64,000 nucleotides of DNA from Alloyangia pacifica. GTDB lineage: Bacteria; Pseudomonadota; Alphaproteobacteria; Rhodobacterales; Rhodobacteraceae. The translations under genes were made by a program, and so were the position numbers. Below are positions 61,896 to 64,000 of this stretch, one piece after another (position 1 is the first letter of the stretch; the number at the start of each line of letters is the position of its first letter). The DNA is taken from NCBI RefSeq assembly GCF_003111685.1, contig NZ_CP022189.1, forward strand, positions 822,001 through 886,000, in the 5' to 3' direction. The notes under the pieces are model-generated. The model was not told the origin of the DNA, made no database searches, and worked only from the letters and a program-made list of their open reading frames with translations.

Positions 61896-62930
61896 TCACC
61901 CCTTGCCGCTCTCCTTGATCACGAATCCTGCCAGCGCGGTGCGGATGATCTCGCGGACCGAGGGGCGGTTGCGGCGGGTGAAGGGCAGGGGGCGGCAGAC
62001 CTCGATCGCGGCCACGCCCACACGGGCGGTCAGCGCGCCGTTCACCAGCCCCTCGCCGAAGCGGCGCGAGAGCTTGCCGAGGAGGCCGCCGCCGAGCACC
62101 GGCTCAAGCATGTCGTCCCCAACCGCCACGGCACCCGTAGCGACCAGATGCGACATGACCGCCCGCGTCAGTCGCCAGCTGCCCAAGGTGCCTGAGCGCC
62201 CGCCGTAGATCTCAGCAATGCGGCGGATCATCCGCAGGTTGGAGGAAAGCGCCGCAACCACGTCGGCCAGGGCCAGCGGCACCAGCGCGGTCACCGTCGC
62301 CACCTGCCGGGCCGAGGCCTCGACCTCGCGCCGTGCGGCGGCGTCGAGCGGCGCCAGCAGCTCGTTTTCGGCAAGCCCGATCAGCCCCGAGGCATCGAAA
62401 ACCTCGGCGCCGCGCTCCTTCAGCCGCTCGCGGCCCCAGCGCGTGTCCTCGCGCCCGGCGTAGAGGTTCGAGAGCTGGTCGACCACCTTGCGCGCGGCCT
62501 TGAGGTCATCGGAAGCCAACGCCGCATCGGCGGCCCGGTGCAGCGCATCGACCTTGGCCAGCCGCGACATGGCGGCAAGCTCCTTGACCACGATTGCCAG
62601 TCCGACCAGCACCACCAGCCCCATCAGGACCGAGACCGCGAGCCCAAGCAGCGGCACCGAGGCGATGAGGTCCATGGCAAAGCGCCAGGCAGCGATGGAG
62701 ATCAGCGCCGAAACCAGCGCGCCCGCGAGCGCCCAGAACCAGCGCGCCAGCTTGGACGGCTGCCGCGCGGCCAGCGCCGCGGCGGTGGTCATCGCCTGTC
62801 CCTGCGGGCCGGGCAAATCCGGCTCGGGCACCGGCGGTGCTTCGGAGGGGCTCAGAGGCGGCTGTTGCTCGTCGAGGTCGAAAAGGATCGGGCCTTGCTT
62901 GCGCGGGCCTTCGGGCGGGAGATCGCTCAT
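61896..62930 (-). CDS. YcjF-family (DUF697, TIGR01620) inner-membrane protein
   Basis: A 344-residue protein with a Pro-rich cytoplasmic N-terminus, two membrane helices (about residues 65-112) and a C-terminal DUF697 domain. Its start overlaps the GNAT gene by four bases, and ycjX lies next, giving the conserved ycjX-ycjF pairing with a GNAT inserted. In other bacteria the pair is linked to stress or phage-shock responses; the molecular role is unknown. Confidence 0.92.
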   Translation of the reverse strand: MSDLPPEGPRKQGPILFDLDEQQPPLSPSEAPPVPEPDLPGPQGQAMTTAAALAARQPSKLARWFWALAGALVSALISIAAWRFAMDLIASVPLLGLAVSVLMGLVVLVGLAIVVKELAAMSRLAKVDALHRAADAALASDDLKAARKVVDQLSNLYAGREDTRWGRERLKERGAEVFDASGLIGLAENELLAPLDAAARREVEASARQVATVTALVPLALADVVAALSSNLRMIRRIAEIYGGRSGTLGSWRLTRAVMSHLVATGAVAVGDDMLEPVLGGGLLGKLSRRFGEGLVNGALTARVGVAAIEVCRPLPFTRRNRPSVREIIRTALAGFVIKESGKG

Positions 62931-63397
62931 CCGCGGGCCTCCATGCTGCGGGTGGCGGGCGCCTCCCAGACGTAGAAAAGATCGGGCAGGCCTTCCTCGT
63001 TGGCCGAGCCGTCGCCACGCCGGGTCACGGCAAAGCCCGCGCGCTCGTAGAAGCGCTGGGCGCGGTCGTTGGCGAGGAAGGTCCAGAGTTCCAGCCGCTG
63101 CGCGGCGCGCTGGGCGTCGTGCAGGAGGGTCCGGCCGATGCCGCGACCCTGGGCGTCGGGCGTGACGAAAAGTGCGTGCACGTAAGAGCCCTCGCGCGCG
63201 AGGAATCCCAGCAACGCGCCGCCACGGGTTTCGGCCACGGTAACCCAGCCGCGCTCGATCATCGTGCCGGCGTGGGCGATATCCTCGGCGCCGCTGTGCA
63301 GCGCGGGCTTCCAGGCATGCGCGGCAACCGCATCGGTGATCATCGCGCCGAGGCTGCCGGCGTCGGTGGGGCGGGCGGGGCGCAGCAGAGGGCTCAC
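62927..63397 (-). CDS. GNAT-family N-acetyltransferase
   Basis: A 156-residue acetyltransferase with the acetyl-CoA motif A in VTPDAQGRGIGRTLLHDAQ (Q/RxxGxG/A) and a typical C-terminal YERAGFAVTRRG. It overlaps both the upstream ycjX-type gene and the downstream ycjF-type gene by four bases, so the three are one operon. Its substrate is unknown. Confidence 0.92.
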   Translation of the reverse strand: MSPLLRPARPTDAGSLGAMITDAVAAHAWKPALHSGAEDIAHAGTMIERGWVTVAETRGGALLGFLAREGSYVHALFVTPDAQGRGIGRTLLHDAQRAAQRLELWTFLANDRAQRFYERAGFAVTRRGDGSANEEGLPDLFYVWEAPATRSMEARG

Positions 63398-64000
63398 AGC
63401 CTGTCCCCCACGAGGAATTGCGCCGCCCGGTCGAGGCGGATGTGCGGCGGGCCCTCGCCGGGTTTCAGCGTCAGCGGGGCAGGGGCGAAGCGCATGATCT
63501 CGTAATCGGCGTCGAGCCAGCCGGTCGCCCCCTCGCGCGCCGGGGTCAGCAGATGCGCCGGATCCTCGGGCAGCGCACCGGGGTAGAAGGCGGCCTGCCG
63601 CCCGCGTGTGCCGTCGGGGTTGAGAAGCGTGCCGCGCACGCAGTCGAGCTCGCTGCCATTGTGCGGCAAGGTCTGCTCGACGGTGGCGCGCAGCGCGGCG
63701 ATGGACATGGCCGCGGTCTCGGCCCCGGCAAAGCGTGCGCGGTCGCGCGCCTCGCGGGTCAGCGCTTCCATGATGGCGGTCAGCCGCGGGTGCTGGCTGT
63801 GGTGCAGGTGGTCGGCCTTGGTCGCCGAAAAGAGGATTTTCTCGACCCGCCGCCCGCGCAGGAGCTGCGTCAGCCAGGCGTTGGAGCCGGGGCGGAAGGC
63901 CTTGAGAATCCCCGCCATGGTGCGCCGCAGGTCGTCCAGCGCCGGCGGGCCGGCATGGATCGCGCCAAGCGCATCCACCAGCACGATCTGCCGGTCGATG
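63394..64000 (-). CDS. YcjX-family (DUF463) P-loop protein, 5' part outside the window
   Basis: The frame runs to the window edge, so only the last 200 residues are seen. It contains VLVDALGAIHAGPPALDDL, the NTPase base-recognition-like motif FSATKADHLHHSQHPRL, and a C-terminal segment typical of YcjX. The Walker A lies beyond the edge. YcjX is a predicted GTPase-like stress protein paired with YcjF. Confidence 0.9.
   Translation of the reverse strand, partial: IDRQIVLVDALGAIHAGPPALDDLRRTMAGILKAFRPGSNAWLTQLLRGRRVEKILFSATKADHLHHSQHPRLTAIMEALTREARDRARFAGAETAAMSIAALRATVEQTLPHNGSELDCVRGTLLNPDGTRGRQAAFYPGALPEDPAHLLTPAREGATGWLDADYEIMRFAPAPLTLKPGEGPPHIRLDRAAQFLVGDRL

Noticed and set aside
1..64000. 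CRISPR arrays, rRNA genes or an intact prophage
   Set aside because: No regularly spaced repeats, no rRNA-like sequence and no run of phage structural genes were seen anywhere in the window.

Overview
The window is GC-rich, gene-dense DNA from an alphaproteobacterium of the Rhodobacterales (Roseobacter / Rhodobacteraceae group). The assignment rests on gene content and protein style: a SelD fused to a flavoprotein domain beside mnmH, a PagL-like lipid A deacylase, a YcjX-GNAT-YcjF cluster, an Avi_7169/Avi_7170-type CMD pair, and tRNAs typical of the group. The species cannot be fixed from the sequence alone; a Salipiger-like marine bacterium would fit. I assign roughly 50 protein genes, four tRNA genes (Phe-GAA, Leu-GAG, Ser-GCT, Met-CAT), one complete transposon-like element and several gene relics.

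Layout. 0-2 kb: the end of an iron-siderophore type ABC importer, then a perfect 44-bp palindrome and a dead IS21-type transposase. 2-5.6 kb: a 1199-residue secreted multidomain protein (propeller, C-type lectin fold, carbohydrate-binding-like domain, RTX, PPC repeats). 5.8-15.8 kb: an Lrp-type regulator followed by a nine-gene set: a His-tailed MFS exporter, a flavoprotein monooxygenase-like enzyme, two CMD/AhpD-like proteins, an opine-dehydrogenase-like enzyme and a complete polyamine-type ABC importer. It looks like uptake and breakdown of a nitrogenous, probably cationic compound whose identity is unknown. 16.4-16.8 kb: a broken copy of the carbohydrate-binding-like domain of the 2-kb gene. 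17.2-24.6 kb: tRNA-Phe, mnmH and selD (tRNA selenation), a glutathionyl-hydroquinone reductase with a glyoxalase-fold protein and a divergent LysR regulator, lipB and tRNA-Leu. 24.6-25.4 kb: gene fragments beside tRNA-Leu, probably an old integrated element. 25.4-33 kb: housekeeping genes (metG, aqpZ, an aldo/keto reductase, trmB, tRNAs) and a pilus-associated AAA ATPase.

34-44.5 kb is a minus-strand Tad (Flp pilus) locus: Flp pilin, CpaB, secretin, OmpA-like lipoprotein, TadZ/CpaE, TadA/CpaF, TadB, TadC, two TPR lipoproteins and the TadV/CpaA prepilin peptidase. The minor pseudopilin genes tadE, tadF and tadG are not here. 45-48.5 kb carries a lytic transglycosylase and hrpB.

48,560-53,611 is the clearest mobile unit. 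Two nearly identical 25-bp inverted ends and an 8-bp direct duplication (AAATTTTT) bracket an IS1595-type transposase and a three-gene passenger cassette: an ArsR-family repressor with a Cys-Cys-x3-Cys cluster, a flavoprotein with a Cys-rich tail, and an MFS transporter. A metalloid (arsenic-type) resistance role is inferred. The element lies between hrpB and meaB.

53.7-64 kb is mostly housekeeping: meaB, rpmB, a PCu(A)C copper chaperone, cobB, a low-molecular-weight phosphatase, a PagL-like enzyme, ileS, a small membrane protein, and ycjF, a GNAT gene and the start-truncated ycjX. The best candidates for undescribed biology are the 6.7-15.8 kb uptake/catabolic set and the ArsR-flavoprotein-MFS cassette on the IS1595-type transposon.
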